Shown: positions 31,416 through 43,512, counted from the first letter of the stretch. The stretch is DNA of 64,000 nt from Choristoneura fumiferana (GCF_025370935.1 NC_133473.1:20703193-20767192); one strand, 5' to 3'. Program-made: numbers and translations. Notes: generated by a model from the sequence alone, not told the origin.

Positions 31416-31719
31416 AAGCCGTGGTGGCCTAGTGGTTTGACCTATCGCCTCTCAAGCAGACGGTCGTGGGTTCAAACCCCGGCTCGCACCTCTGAGTTTT
31501 TCGAAATTCATGTGCGGAATTACATTTGAAATTTACCACAAGCTTTGCGGTGAAGGAAAACATCGTGAGGAAACCTGCACAAATCTGCGAAGCAATTCAA
31601 TGGTGTGTGTGAAGTTCCCAATCCGCACTGGGCCCGCGTGGGAACTATGGCCCAAGTCCTCTTGTTCTGAGAGGAGGCCTGCGCCCAGCAGTGGGACGTA
31701 TAAAGGCTGGGATGATGAG
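31416..31719 (+). mobile_element. tRNA-derived SINE, family A, full length
   Basis: The best plus-strand copy. Head AGCCGTGGTGGCCTAGTGG (A box) and GGGTTCAAACCCC (B box), body CATGTGCGGAATTACATTTG and GGAAAACATCGTGAGGAAAC, tail GCCCAGCAGTGGGACGTATA ending GGGATGATGAG. RNA polymerase III-type element mobilised by a LINE. Confidence 0.92.
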
Positions 31720-33021
31720 TTTAGCGTACTCTTATCAAAAATAGGAGAACTTCTCCATACGAATTGATTCTCGACACCACAAATCTCATACAGTGACAAA
31801 TGCCTCCATAAATGTATCAGTTGCGACTAGTTAGTACCGCACAGTGGGCACACTCCGTTTATATTAGTGGTCAGCCGTCGTAATTTATTTCTCTGGACAA
31901 ATAGGATTAGCAGCGGGCGGTGGTAGCCGCACAGTGGGTCATTTTTTGCGAGCGGACAATGCGGCGGCACAGAAGGTTTTACTTCCCTCGCACGGAGTTA
32001 TTCCCGCGGCGCCCGCCGATCATGGACAGAATTTATCGACACAAATTCCTTTCGTACTTATTTATCAAAGTAAATTGAAGCTCTAAGCTGGCCTATTGAA
32101 ACAGCGATCCTTAAGCCGACTTGACTGCAGCGCGCAATTGTCCAGAGAATGCTCGTTGAGAGGCGAAACGTGTCGATCTGTGTTTAAGCTGCATTGCTGG
32201 AACCTCAGCTAATGAAATTGACTTTTTGCCGCGCAAAATTGCTTGAATTGCGACTTAAGGATAGAATGTATTTTCACTGTTCATACAATAACAAGCTTTT
32301 CTCGAACGGTGTTTGAATGTTGCTCGAGGAATTAACATTCCAAATTTGCCGTTGCAGTTTGCATCGTCTCCGGTCTGGAGTGACCAACTTAAGCGAACAT
32401 CCGAGCGCCCTCGTATTAAATTACGCGCCGGCGAACGGCGGAAAACATAATACTAAGTTGATGAGCCCGCAATTCCGAGGAGGAAAACCGCCGAATTTTA
32501 AGGCGTTTTTAACGAAAATGATTTACCACGAAAATGTGGGTCACAGTGACAGGTGGCAGCGAGGGCTTAGACACCGCATTACGGTAACCCGACACGGCCG
32601 GTTTATCTCGCCGAAATAAAAATACTTATCACGTAAAGCCGGGACCCGTCTCGTAAAAGAGTGGGGAAGGTAATAAAGCGTCACATGCAATCAGAGGCGC
32701 GTTGCGATTGGATTGCTGCGCGTGCGAGCCTGCGCGAAACGCCGATGCCGTTTACAACTGACAAAGTCATAGAGATAGGAGAGTACAAGTGGCTTATTGA
32801 TCTGAGGACAAAGTGCATCGTGATCTTTTACATCTTCGCACAGGTTTGTTCGTGAAATAGATCAGTGTGTCATTTTCTAAGCCAATACTTAGAAAGAGAA
32901 AGAGACGTAAAAGGGATGGTTGTATTAGTTTGACCGAAACTTTTACGTGTTTTTCAGAATTTTTTCATCATGGTTGACAGATGTTTCCATGCTTTGGTCG
33001 ATGTTCAGAGTATTACAGCCA
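31720..33021. other. Repeat-poor intron block, candidate regulatory DNA
   Basis: No transposon copies seen. Unique sequence with GC-richer parts (31900-32010, 32400-32760). The 100-codon frame at 32317-32619 has no recognisable domain. Confidence 0.4.
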
Positions 33022-33158
33022 GTATAGTCACCAGCACCAATATCCGACACAACAAGCGTACATAAATAACTGATACGACTCTATTTCTAAGGCCGGAAGG
33101 ACGTGTCAGATATTTTTGTACGCTCCGCTGTGGCAGATATTAATGCTGGTGACTGTAC
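33022..33158 (+). mobile_element. Foldback MITE, family 4, copy 1
   Basis: GTATAGTCACCAGCACCAAT, CGACACAACAAGCGT on the left and ACGCTCCGCTGTGGCAGATA, TGCTGGTGACTGTAC on the right are inverted arms around GGCCGGAAGGACGTGTCAG. Copies also at 47131-47268 (reverse) and 55497-55622. Confidence 0.88.
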
Positions 33159-34394
33159 AACAGCATGCGGCTATATTTCAGGTCAAAAATTTTAATGAAA
33201 GGTTTTATGGATTTACTATAAAATATAATTGTAGAAGAGCTTATCAATGAAAATTTCAGCTATGATTAGCATTTGATTGAAGAAAAAAAATGAATTAAAT
33301 AATCAACAAAAGCAAACAAACACTTATATCTACTCAACGAGCATCTTTAAAACATGAGCGTGTTATGATAGCTACATACAGCCTCCGATACAGCCCCTCG
33401 CTGTATTTACACGACACCGCAAAATGTGCATATGAGAAGAATGGAGAAGGTACACACGTGATAACATTATTCGAGTGAAAAATGTATCGAACGCTTCAAG
33501 TGGCGAATCTCGAGAGGGCTCCAGACGAGTAGGTGGTCCTCTCCACGCGAGCCCTTCGGGACATTCTATTTTATTTATCCTCGGGTAATATAAACTTATC
33601 AATGGGGCTTAATCTACTTTGTAAGGTCAAGCGATACCGCGTCATTATCGCCCGGACGGCTATAAATTTTAAGTCGTTAAAGTGTAGACGAGATAAATAA
33701 AGTGTGAATACAGCGATGTCGTGATAACCATGATCCAAACGTCTGTGTAATTTAAGAGTGCTTCTCAGAATTCGTCCTTTTCGAGAATTTACAAAATACT
33801 TTAGTTTTTATAGAAAATATCGTAAAAACAGGAGCGGGTGATTAAAAAAAGGTTTGTGGTGCATTGAAATTTAAATGTCTTTAAATTCATATAAGTGGAG
33901 AAATAACAGCTGCATAAATATGTTATCTGGGTTTTAGGTATCATTAGCAGAAGAGTTAATGTTATAAAAACTGTTTTATGTTTATTATCGATGTGATACA
34001 CAAGATGTGGCACCAATTTTTGTTCTAAAAACTTTAATAAATAAGACTAGCCTTTGTTTCCATGTGTTATCTTCAACACCATTTAACACACAAGTAATAT
34101 CAGATAGTGATACTTTTCCCGCACAAAGGTTGTACTGTCAGATTATTTTTGGATTTAGAACGCATCCTCAGTTTGTCCCGGATAAGCTCCGCGATGGCCA
34201 CCCTCTAGCCAGGGCGCGAACTTGCAAAAAATCCCCATTTTACGGCGTGCGGGCGCGAATATAAAATATTGATCTCAACGGAAATTTATGAAAACATAAA
34301 AACGTTGGAGGTGAGTTTCACTGATGGAATACCCCTGTTAGATCGCCGGCTGGATTCGCCATAATCTTACTAATGTAGTTGTAGAATGTTGTTA
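33159..34394. other. No gene recognised
   Basis: AT-rich intron DNA without recognisable repeats. Confidence 0.45.
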
Positions 34395-34510
34395 AAGTTT
34401 AAATAAAAATAAATCAAAAAATCCAGTCGGGCTTCCCAATAAAAATATAAATAAAAATTACAAAGGAAACAACAAATCTAGACTAGTAATAACTCTGTTA
34501 AGTAACTTAA
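34395..34510. repeat. Repeat with TCTAGACTAGTAA...CTCTGTTAAG, copy 1
   Basis: ATCCAGTCGGGCTTCCC, an A-rich stretch, then TCTAGACTAGTAATAACTCT match the segment at 55345-55410 in order. Confidence 0.5.
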
Positions 34511-35757
34511 ACCTGCAACAGCTGGGATTTATACCGCCATAGGTACAGAAATTGCACTTAAACGTGATGGTGATTGGTGACATCTATATTGAGAAGATAA
34601 CTCAACAAAAATGATTAAATTATCAACAAAAACGTAATAAAGCAATAATGCCGCGTTGCAAAACGTCAACAATTAGCGGTTCTATCGCTTAAAAGCGTAT
34701 TATTAAAGGAATAGTGGTCAACCTTATTGAGCTAATCTTCAATATAGCAAGTTTGGATTGATTCTAGACTACGACGACGTAATCGACGGGTCTATATCGA
34801 CTGGTCGAAAATTGTTCGTCATAGTGTCATGTTTGACATAACTATTTTTTTCTCTAAAAGCATTTTATTTTTCAGAATTGTTATAAAACAAACCTAACCT
34901 ACTTAACCTATAGAGTTCTATAGGATGACCATTTAAAAAATTATGAAAAATGTACGGTTTCAGCGAGAAAAAAATATCACTGACAATAATTATGAAAAAC
35001 ATTACATTATGTCTTATAAAATTATGGCAGTCGAAAGGATCCCGTAATCGACGCAAACATGCAAGATTTTTTCCTCGCACAGCCTATCGATGTCTGAAGG
35101 TAATATCTCGGAGGCTGCGCGATCTAATCCGATTCCATTTTTACGAGGATGCTAATAGTAATATTCTCGTAAAATGAGCCGAGTCATTTCGGTGGCAATC
35201 CAATTCACGTACTTCTGGGGTCTTCATCAGTCAGCGTTGTAAGTGATTTAGAGTCAAGTCGGATAACCTGAAATTTTGCTGATCTGTTTGCGGGAGTCAG
35301 TTAAGCTTTTTGGGTTTTGTAGCGCAAAAGGTAAAATTGAACCCTTAGACACTTACTTCGTTGTCCGTCCGGGGTCCTTTACATACTTTGGTCGCTAGGG
35401 TATACTGGAATAATAGTCCATTAATTATATGACCATTTTTTATGTAAGTCCAGTTAATCCTGGATAGCTTACGCTTTGTTTACTAGAAGGCCAGAGGGCC
35501 AGCAGCTTAACGACTTCTGGGGGCCTGGTACTTAATCCTCCGCTTAAATGATTTTTATTATTTTTTTCAATGAAAAAAGAGCCACAATTTTTAACTTAAC
35601 ACATTTATCTCAATAGAATAAGAAAAAAAAATGTTGACAAAAGAAATATTCGAGTTCATTCTGCTTTTCTAAATAGATTTTAACGAATTGAGTAAATGCT
35701 GAGATGAAATGCTCAGTTGAGTTGAGTCACACCAATTTTGACAATTTATAGCCCCCC
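34511..35757. other. No gene recognised
   Basis: AT-rich intron DNA; no supported feature. A run of nine or ten C ends at 35760. Confidence 0.45.
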
Positions 35758-35760
35758 CCC

Positions 35761-35919
35761 TGAAATAATTATCGATATGAAAATCGATAATATTTTGCAA
35801 ATTGTTATAAATTCAATAATCGGATGCCCGAATTAAATGCCAATCAGTTTTAGCGTTCCCCCCGCCCTAGTGCTCAAAAATCCTGAATAATTATCGATAT
35901 GAAAATCGATAATATTTTG
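35761..35919 (+). repeat. Two direct copies of a 36-bp hairpin unit
   Basis: The units at 35761-35797 and 35884-35919 both contain AATAATTATCGATATG followed by AAAATCGATAATATTTTG. ATTATCGAT and ATCGATAAT pair to form a hairpin. The 86 bp between them is not repeated. Confidence 0.85.
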
Positions 35920-36500
35920 TTCCCGTGTCATCATCAAAGTTGTTGCGACTAAATCCTTCTGTTATGTCAATAATCGTGGGACCATGACTTTTGACGATGA
36001 CGAGCCAAACCTCTCGGATTCACCCCCTGTCCAATACCCGGAATGGGGTAAATGCGCGATTTCGGGGGGGCCGCAGTCAATTCAGCGATAGGTTTAGCGT
36101 ATGATTACTAATAGGAGAGCCGGCTCAGGGTGCACTCGCCCTAGTGGAGATCTAGCCCGGGTTTAGTTCAATTGTTCACTTAACTCATTAGGTCCTTGTA
36201 ATAAGATGGATGGATACGTATTTATTGAGTTTAGAAACAGTTTAAAACATTATTTGAGAAAATATTCACAATTACCCGAAATTGTATTTTTTTTGTCAGC
36301 TGTTATTTGTTTTTCAGATTTTATGTGGTAGAGCCTTACTGTAACCACTTGCTGGCTGCAGTACGAATGGGCCGGCTCGACCGGGTTAATATTACACTCC
36401 CACAGAATACCGGCGTGAAATATTACTTTGCTACTGTGTTTCGTACGGTGAGTGGGAGATCCGGAGGCCCAACCCCTTCCCCCTCCTCCCTCCCCCATTA
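35920..36500. other. No gene recognised
   Basis: No supported feature; a C-rich run lies at 36465-36510. Confidence 0.4.
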
Positions 36501-36504
36501 GCCC

Positions 36505-36635
36505 CCCCTTTTAGGCCGGCAATGCACCCGCAGTGCTAATAATGCTGTAGGTGTCCATGGGCGGCGGTGATCACTTACCATCAGGTGACCCGCATGCTCG
36601 TTTGCCAGCTATTTGATATATTATATAAAAAAGGT
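36505..36635 (+). mobile_element. Interspersed repeat containing GGCGGTGATCACTTACCATC
   Basis: TAGGCCGGCAATGCACCCGC, GGGCGGCGGTGATCACTTAC, CAGGTGACCCGCATGCTCG and TTTGCCAGC, ending A-rich. This is a very common lepidopteran non-autonomous retroelement tail. A reverse copy lies at 58160-58320. Confidence 0.75.
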
Positions 36636-36743
36636 AGTTTTATCAAATGAAATCCAAATATCTTCCTTTCGACCAACATAGTACTTATCATAGCGTTAGT
36701 AATAATAAAGATTCACTTTAGTTTAGGCAGCCACATTAATCAT

Positions 36744-36877
36744 AGGTACATTCGAGTTCATAAACTTGTAAGAATTTGATCAAAATATCTGAACACGCAA
36801 CGCCGTTAAAAAATAGAGCGTGTTCAGATATTTTTGATAAAATTTTTGCTCACAAGTTTATGAGCTCGACTCTACCT
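36744..36877. mobile_element. Foldback MITE with TCATAAACTTGT arms
   Basis: TTCGAGTTCATAAACTTGTA and AAAATATCTGAACACGC on the left pair with GCGTGTTCAGATATTTTTGA and ACAAGTTTATGAGCTCGA on the right. Loop about 16 bp. Outer ends AGGTA / TACCT. Confidence 0.85.
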
Positions 36878-37597
36878 CTAGCAATGATTGTAATAATATT
36901 TACTGACAGTCGAACCTCTCTACGCAAAAGTAAATATAACTATTTATAGCTATTACTTATGCAAGTTATCTTCGAAATTTGCAACTCGAGTTTCATCCAT
37001 ATCCAGTAATCGCATTGACTTACAATTAGGTATAAAAGCGTAAACCTATAAAATAATAAATCTAACCTATAAAAACTTATTTTAGATAAAGAAGTACGAG
37101 CCTTAAGAAAGTACACTAAACTAGTTTCCTAATGACGTTCGAAACTCGAAACAAAAGATCGGTTTTCTATTTCTTTCTCATTTGCATCTTCAAGAAAACG
37201 AGGAAAACCGATGACTCCCGGGCGATAACATTCTGGTTGTTCACAATTCCACCAATGATATTGACTAAATAGTTTGATTTTTAATACGCCGGCTGCAACC
37301 GCCACTTGTCGTGATGGATGACGTCATTAAATCTGCCGCGCGATCAGACAAAATGGCTCCCATCAGACCTGCCAACCTATCCGAGCATATACGCTATGAT
37401 TGTCTAAATTCCGTGAATAACTACCGCCATAATGGCTTGGATTAATCCGTGCTATTGAGTAAGGTTGCTGACACCATTAAACAATAATTGTAAGACTAAA
37501 TTCTAATAAAAAACATTTTATTATAAAACCCGGAATTATTTTCAATAAGGGCTTCTCCGGTTTCTGTCACAGGCTAGGTGGCGTTAGTATCGTGAGG
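36878..37597. other. No gene recognised
   Basis: Unique-looking intron DNA; no supported feature. Confidence 0.45.
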
Positions 37598-37632
37598 CTG
37601 TGTGTGTGCGTGTGTGTATGTATGTGTGTGTA
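37598..37632 (+). repeat. TG microsatellite
   Basis: Interrupted TG run with CG and TATG units. Confidence 0.9.
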
Positions 37633-39678
37633 CCTTCATTGTATTTTGTAAATAAGTGAACTTTCTGCTGACTATTGTATTGCCATTGAGAATGTATGAC
37701 TACCGTAGTAACACGTAAAATGTACCTACGACAATTAATGGATAGTGTCGAATACCATTTTGCATATAAACATTAGGTGAGACAGGCAGAGGTGTCAAAG
37801 TTGCAAAAAAACAAATATAATATACGTAGCTAATAAAAACAATAAAACAACGGTGATTATTCCGTTTTCAGACCGCTAAGGTATGCAAGCATGAAAATCT
37901 AAGAGTATAAGTTAATCTCTCACGCGCAAGAAATTCATATATTCATAGCTTTTTAAATAAATATGCAAATGAATTACGTTATTCACGCGGCAGGTGCGAA
38001 ACAATTGGCGGGGAAACTCGGCCAACCTGCATCTGCATCGAATTACGCGTTTAATATTATTTATCGCCGCCTCCTCTCATCTGTCAGAATCGCTGACGTT
38101 TTGACAGGAGCGCGTGTCGCCATTTGCTTTCGATTACATTGTGCGTCTGATAAAGGCACACAGGGCATGTTTGGTTTAGGGAATTGTGAACAAACATAGA
38201 GGAGTTCTTGGTTCGCTGTTTGACACTTGGCTGAGATAATAAGCTTGTTGTCGCGCAGTGCGTGGCGCCCTTCCGCCCGACCGTTGCGCTCAGTCACTCA
38301 GTCAACAGGAAGCCGCGGCACAAAAACTCAAACAAACACAATATCACGTTACTCAAACTTCATAAAAATGCCTACCGAACTTTCGCTAAGCAATTACACA
38401 CCCCCACAGTACAGTTGCAATTTCACAAACGTGAAAAATAAAAGTAATTCTCGACAATTTCAATAAAGACACAATTTCACAGGCGCGTTGGCGCGAACTC
38501 GTGAGTGTTACAATTTAATAGAACTTCAAAAGCGTTGCTGATTCCACCACAATTCTATCAGCTTAGCACGAGATCCCTGGCATTATGCGTATAAAAAGCG
38601 GTTATCGTGCCACCCCAAGCCTAGGCCCCGGTCGCGGGCACAGCGCGGAGGCGCGGGGCCCCTGGCGCGCGGTACATCGCTGCACCGCCGCGCAACGACT
38701 GACTGAGTCCTATTACGAGCCAGCAATATAACAGGCTTATTTAAAACGTCGTTCCCGGCCACGCTCCGCGTTAGCTGCTGTGTAAGTGAAACACATGTGC
38801 CCTCGCTTCTATCGAGCCTCTGCAGTAGATTAGGTATTGAAATTAGAATTATAAAGCTCTTCGTTTAATATCACAAAGTATAAAAGTATTTTAAAGTACA
38901 AAGTGTTTTCGCTAGGTGCGCAAAAAACTGCAATGAAAGCGGGCGAAGGGAGCTGTCGGCTTTCATAATATTTATAGTTTCAATTAGCGGCCTCCGCATG
39001 CAGCAGTCGTTTATCCCCGCTCTCCCCTTCTTGCTCGCAAAGTATTCAGGGTGGAAGTACGAAGAAAATAAACTGCGAACGTCCTACCGCCGATGCCGGA
39101 TTGATATGCGTATAAAATTCCATCGCGCGAAAATAACGACGGCGTAAAAAGCGAATCGTCGACAAAATTTTAATTCGTCATTCACAGTCAAACGGCTCAT
39201 TTGCGAGACAATTATCAACGCGTAAAACGCTTTTAACGGCCCACTTTGAAAAATATCAGGCGGAATGTGGAAACGCTGCGTCAGGACAATTAAAGTTGTG
39301 ACTGGGTATGCTCGACTATTTAGCCACAATTACGGCGCGTCACCGGCCATTGTCCGAGACGATTAAGCGGCGACTACAATGGCCCCAATCTGACCCCTAA
39401 CGAAGCGACTTCGGCTATTTCCGTTCTACTTCGGCAGCGCGCAAAGACGTAATTTGTGGTTACGAAAATTGTAGTCGCTATGAATGTTGCTCCGAACACT
39501 ACCGCCGGCGAGCGGAGCGACTTGCGTCGCGCCGTCGATTTAGGGGTAATTCAGTGTTTGGGGAAGATTCTCAAGTGCCTAATTAGTTCAGTGGGTCGAG
39601 ACTGGAGACAAAGTACGGACTAATTGAACAGTGCATGGATGAAGTTCATTTTGAACCATGTTAACCGGTAGTTCTATA
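37633..39678. other. Repeat-poor block with a GC-rich island, candidate regulatory DNA or 5' region
   Basis: No transposon copy from 37.7 to 39.68 kb. The stretch 38600-38710 is GC-rich and CpG-rich (GCGGAGGCGCGGGGCCCC, CACCGCCGCGCAACG), next to CAGTCACTCAGTCA at 38290-38304 and TGACTGAGTCC at 38699. This could be a promoter or unmapped 5' exon, but I see no splice donor in a convincing context and no Ten-m N-terminal peptide. Purely inferential. Confidence 0.35.
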
Positions 39679-39682
39679 TATA

Positions 39683-40286
39683 TGTCGGCGGCCGATCGTA
39701 AAATCCACCAGATCACGAAATTCCTGGGCATATCGTGAAATGGCGCCATTTCATGATATGCCTAAACGTTGGCCAGGCATATCACGATGTGCCTGAGAAA
39801 CAATACGGCAGATCGATTAGAGCAATGCATTCGTCGAAAAAAATAAAAATTTAGGCACGACGAGCGAAGCAAGGAGTGGTTAGTATGAATTATGACCACA
39901 ACTCGAGCCGAGCGAGCGAAGCGGGCGTGCCGCGGCGGCGGCCGTAGAAGTGCCAGAACCGATATGGCGGCGTTTCATGATATGCATAGGAATTTCATGA
40001 TCTGCCTAAACTGGCCAAATCGTGAATGGCGGCATTTCATGATATGCCTAGGAATTTCATGATCTGCCTAAATGTCTCTAGGCAAATCGTTAAACGCCGA
40101 GTTTCAACGATATGGCGAATGTCCCTTAGCCAATTCATGAAATGGCGCCATTTCACGATATAAATATAAATAAATAATAAATATGACGGGACAATTCACA
40201 CCAATTGACCTAGTCCCAAAGTAAGCTTAGCAAAGCTATGACTAGGAATTTCGTGATCTGGCGGATTTAACGATCGGCCGCCGACA
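39683..40286 (+). mobile_element. Foldback MITE, family 2, copy 2, flanked by TATA duplication
   Basis: Ends TGTCGGCGGCCGATCGTAAA and TAACGATCGGCCGCCGACA. Flanks TATA at 39679-39682 and 40287-40290. The internal GCGAAGC-rich block (39862-39940) has the same orientation as copy 1. A SINE family B fragment interrupts the right arm at 40162-40241. Confidence 0.9.
40162..40241 (-). mobile_element. SINE family B 3' fragment inside the MITE
   Basis: TAAATAAATAATAAATATGA, ATTCACACCAATTGACCTAG, TCCCAAAGTAAGC match the 3' end of the SINE at 19589-19850. Copies 1 and 3 of the host element lack it, so it inserted after the MITE did. Confidence 0.85.
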
Positions 40287-40362
40287 TATACAAAACGACA
40301 GACTGGAAAAAGTGTCCATGGGACACGAAAACTACTCATCTAACAGCATGTTTATTTGTTTA

Positions 40363-40579
40363 CGTCCATCCCAGCCTATATACGTCCCACTGCTGGGCAG
40401 AGGCCTCCTCTCAGAACAAGAGGGCTTGGGCCATAGTTCCCACGCGGGCCCAGTGCGGATTGGGAACTTCACACGCACCATTGAATTGCTTCGCAGGTTT
40501 GTGCAGGTTTCCTCACGATGTTTTCCTTCACCGCAAAGCTCGTGGTAAATTTCAAATGTAACTCCGCACATGAATTTCG
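40363..40579 (-). mobile_element. SINE family A, truncated copy
   Basis: Tail and body (CCCAGCCTATATACGTCCCA to TCCGCACATGAATTTCGA) are well preserved; the tRNA-like head is missing, as in a 5'-truncated retrotransposition. Confidence 0.9.
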
Positions 40580-40599
40580 ATTTGTTTGTTTCATGCTAT

Positions 40600-40960
40600 A
40601 GTATATAGTATACTACACAATATCATAGTGTAGTACAGTATAGTAGTAGTAAACTAAAGTACAAAATAATCCTAATGCTAATAAACGAAGTATAGCCAAA
40701 GGCTTAGCACTTTGCGTGAATATTAAAGTAGTTTGAAATACCTTAAATGACTTCATACTTGACCGAGATCGTTGCACCGTAAACAGGGCAGAAAGCTTAA
40801 AGCTCACGAGTTACTGCAACTAACACCCATTTACACGTCTGCGCATTTTACTCAATGAAAAATTACTCGTTTACCTTATAGAGAGTTAACACGTCGTAAC
40901 ATGTAGGTAAGTGTTGAATAAATGTCTGAAAACCTAATAGTTTAATAAAATAATCAAGTT
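40600..40960. other. No gene recognised
   Basis: AT-rich; short TATAGTATA repeats at 40599-40640. Confidence 0.45.
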
Positions 40961-40964
40961 TTTT

Positions 40965-41315
40965 GTAGGTATGGGAGCCCCCCATAAATATTTATTTTAT
41001 TTCAATTATATATTTTTAAAGCGATTATACAACTAAAGATTCTGTGAATATTTCAAGCGTCTGCCTGTTGCCTTTATTAATATCAACCAAAAAACGGCAA
41101 AACAATCACGTTTGTTGTATGGAAGCCTCTCTTAAATATTTATTATATTCTGTTTTTAGTATTTGTTGTTATAGCGGCCACAGTAATACATAACCTGTGA
41201 AAATTTATAGTGTCTAGCTACTACGACTCAAGAGATAGAGCCCTGTGAGAGACAGCGGAGTCTCAGTAATAGGGTTCCGTTGGCACTCTTTGGGTACGGA
41301 ATCCTAAAAACGAAT
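40965..41315 (+). mobile_element. Interspersed repeat ending CTTTGGGTACGGAATCCTAA
   Basis: TATGGGAGCCCCCCATAAAT, TGTTGTATGGAAGCCTCTC, TTTGTTGTTATAGCGGCCAC, GACAGCGGAGTCTCAGTAAT and GGGTACGGAATCCTAAAAA are the ordered blocks of a widespread lepidopteran non-autonomous repeat. Class uncertain. Confidence 0.7.
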
Positions 41316-41319
41316 GAGC

Positions 41320-42227
41320 CAACCGATGGAGCGCCGACACATACAAAATTTATATATATATTTTTTAAATAAATTCCTCATATTTTGTACACTATTTTTG
41401 TAATTTTATCATGTGACGAATAAACTTTTTTCATATTCATAAATTTTTATTACTCTCAATTTTGTTTTTTTTTTGTGTTTGAAATGTGTCGAATAAACTT
41501 TTTTCATTTATTCATTCAATTTTTATCACGTAGAAAAACCGCAACAAACTCCGTCAATCAGTTTGAAGAATACTAAACTATAAAGAGTGTACATACGTAT
41601 ACTAGTCTGATGAGAGGCTGACATAAAGATATTGGCGTCAAACATAACACCCCTCTTTTCATGTCGGGGGTCAAGAAGAGCAAAGCCGGAATAAAGCAAG
41701 TATGTATATGTACCTAAAGCAAAGTCACAATTTTAACAAGCAACGCTAAAACTCAAAGCTCGGAGCCTTTAAAATCTGAGCATTAAGGAGCTATAATTTA
41801 AGAACTACCGCAACTACTAAGGGCGGGTTCCGCTCGCAATTACGCGTTGTCAAAGCAAAGGCCGTGCGGGCGCGCTTTGTCAGGCTGCCAATAATGATCG
41901 CGTAAACTTTACTAATTTCGCGATTCGCTACAACCGCAAAGTAAGGCCGTGCCTGGGGGACGGAGGAGCGGGAAGTCCAATTTGAAGTGTCTATGTAAAA
42001 TGTTAGGGAAAATACAGGGCAGAAGACCGAGAAGTGCGTTTATGGATTAAAGAGAAGGTTAATGTACCTAATGTAGTATCAGGAGCTCAAAGCATTAGAA
42101 AGGCGCGCAGAATGGCGATTAATCCACCGAGAAGAGCTAGACTTTTAAATATAACATGTCTATAAATGAAAATAATGTCATGTCGACATCCCATATATTT
42201 GCCACAGAAATCATAGCGAAATTAACG
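41320..42227. other. No gene; AT-rich with a duplicated AATAAACTTTTTTCAT
   Basis: CGAATAAACTTTTTTCAT occurs at about 41417 and 41489. CATAACACCCCTCTTTTC, ATGTCGGGGGTC at 41643-41672 resembles the end of the element at 55756. No exon seen. Confidence 0.45.
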
Positions 42228-42266
42228 ATGAAAAGGTTCCACTTAGGTACGCGATTCAGTTTCCAG
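42228..42266. repeat. Lone arm of the element at 9380-9941
   Basis: GAAAAGGTTCCACTTAGGTA, CGCGATTCAGTTTCC aligns with the right arm at 9906-9941. Confidence 0.6.
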
Positions 42267-42780
42267 GTCTATATGTTGTAGGGGCACAGCCTTACCAGTA
42301 CGTAGCTGATAAAACGCTCACTAGCAGGCTTATCAGGGCTCGTTAAATCGCAACAATACGTGTGCCTTTATCTTGTTTAGCTGTTTTAGACATATAAATG
42401 AGATATGGCACCGGTTATAGGTCTCATATTAGCTGTAACTCTGGAGATATCTTTCTGTGGGTGCTCTTTAAGCAAATTGGGTACATTAAGTTTTCTAGGA
42501 TGGTACATATTATATTTTTCACACCTCTCCTTCAGAAAAGTAACTTTTCCTCCCTGACGAGAGGGAGCAAAGTGCAACTTTTCTGTTCAAGGCTTTTCTA
42601 AGTGTTTTATTGCAAATGCCATTTTTTAAAGTTGATAATTGTAAAGCCACGCCATTTTCTATGCTGATTGTTCTTTAATAATATTTAGAATATTATTTTT
42701 CAAGTTTCTTAATGCTCGGTGTGAAAAGTTGTATGACCCACTCGGGAGCAAAATTATTTTCATCTTGGGCGTTAACATTT

Positions 42781-42875
42781 GAATCCCTCATTACGCTCAG
42801 GATTCTACTTTAGAATCCCTCGCTACGCTTAGGATTCTATTGCAGAATCCTTCGCTACATTCTGGATTCAATGTA
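42781..42875 (+). repeat. Three tandem 32-bp units, each a GAATCC...GGATTC hairpin
   Basis: The units at 42781-42812, 42813-42844 and 42845-42875 each run GAATCC-N-CGCT/CATT-N-GGATTC. Surrounding GGGAGCAAAATTAT and ATTTTGCTCCC suggest the array sits inside a larger inverted element. Confidence 0.85.
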
Positions 42876-42909
42876 CGCCCTCGCCGTAAATACACCATTT
42901 TGCTCCCTT

Positions 42910-43510
42910 GTGACACAAATAACTATTTATCGATAGTAGACTTATAATGTAGCTAGCTCACTCCTGTAGATAGATATTTTTTTCACATTCCGTTTTTTTT
43001 TGGAAAAACAAATTGAAAGTTTATTTCGGTAAACCAGACGTTTCGTGAGTTTAATAAGTTTTGTGCCTGCCTTGGTCGGTTTGATTAAAATAAAGAGGTC
43101 AGATTGACAGCTGTCAGCTGTCAAATGTCGCCGTACAACGAAAAACACCTACACACACGTACGCACGTCCTTTCCAGGTTACTTCTGACTTTGTCTGTAC
43201 GAAAAAACAGTACCCAAGTAACTCAAAGTAAGCGTAAAGGGGGAAAGTGCCAAAACTCCCGCTAAACGGAACCGGCTCAAAGGCGCCAAAAATAGCAAAA
43301 GAAACTCATCAGTGATTCACCTGCGGAGCGGACCGGAGTAATGCGGTGCGCGCCCAACTCTACCTGCGTGCTTAAACTACCATTATAAATATGAAAGCAC
43401 CACACGAGTAATTTATTGAATCAGGCGTTCCATTGCGGAGGTCCATATCAATTATTAATGAGCGATAAACAGTTACTTTGTTCACCTGTGACCTTACAAT
43501 ATCTACGCTT
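42910..43510. other. No gene recognised
   Basis: Contains a GACAGCTGTCAGCTGTC palindrome near 43106. No exon seen. Confidence 0.45.
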
Positions 43511-43512
43511 AA

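Noticed and set aside
38061..38297. Minus-strand frame next to the GC-rich island as a possible Ten-m first coding exon
   Set aside because: The peptide has no similarity to the Ten-m N-terminus as I remember it, and no GT donor in the required phase is evident.
40332..40571. Frames of 78-100 codons with shared peptide TGPAWELWPK (also at 25.7, 31.5 and 40.4 kb)
   Set aside because: The repeated peptide results from translating copies of the same SINE; SINEs carry no protein gene.
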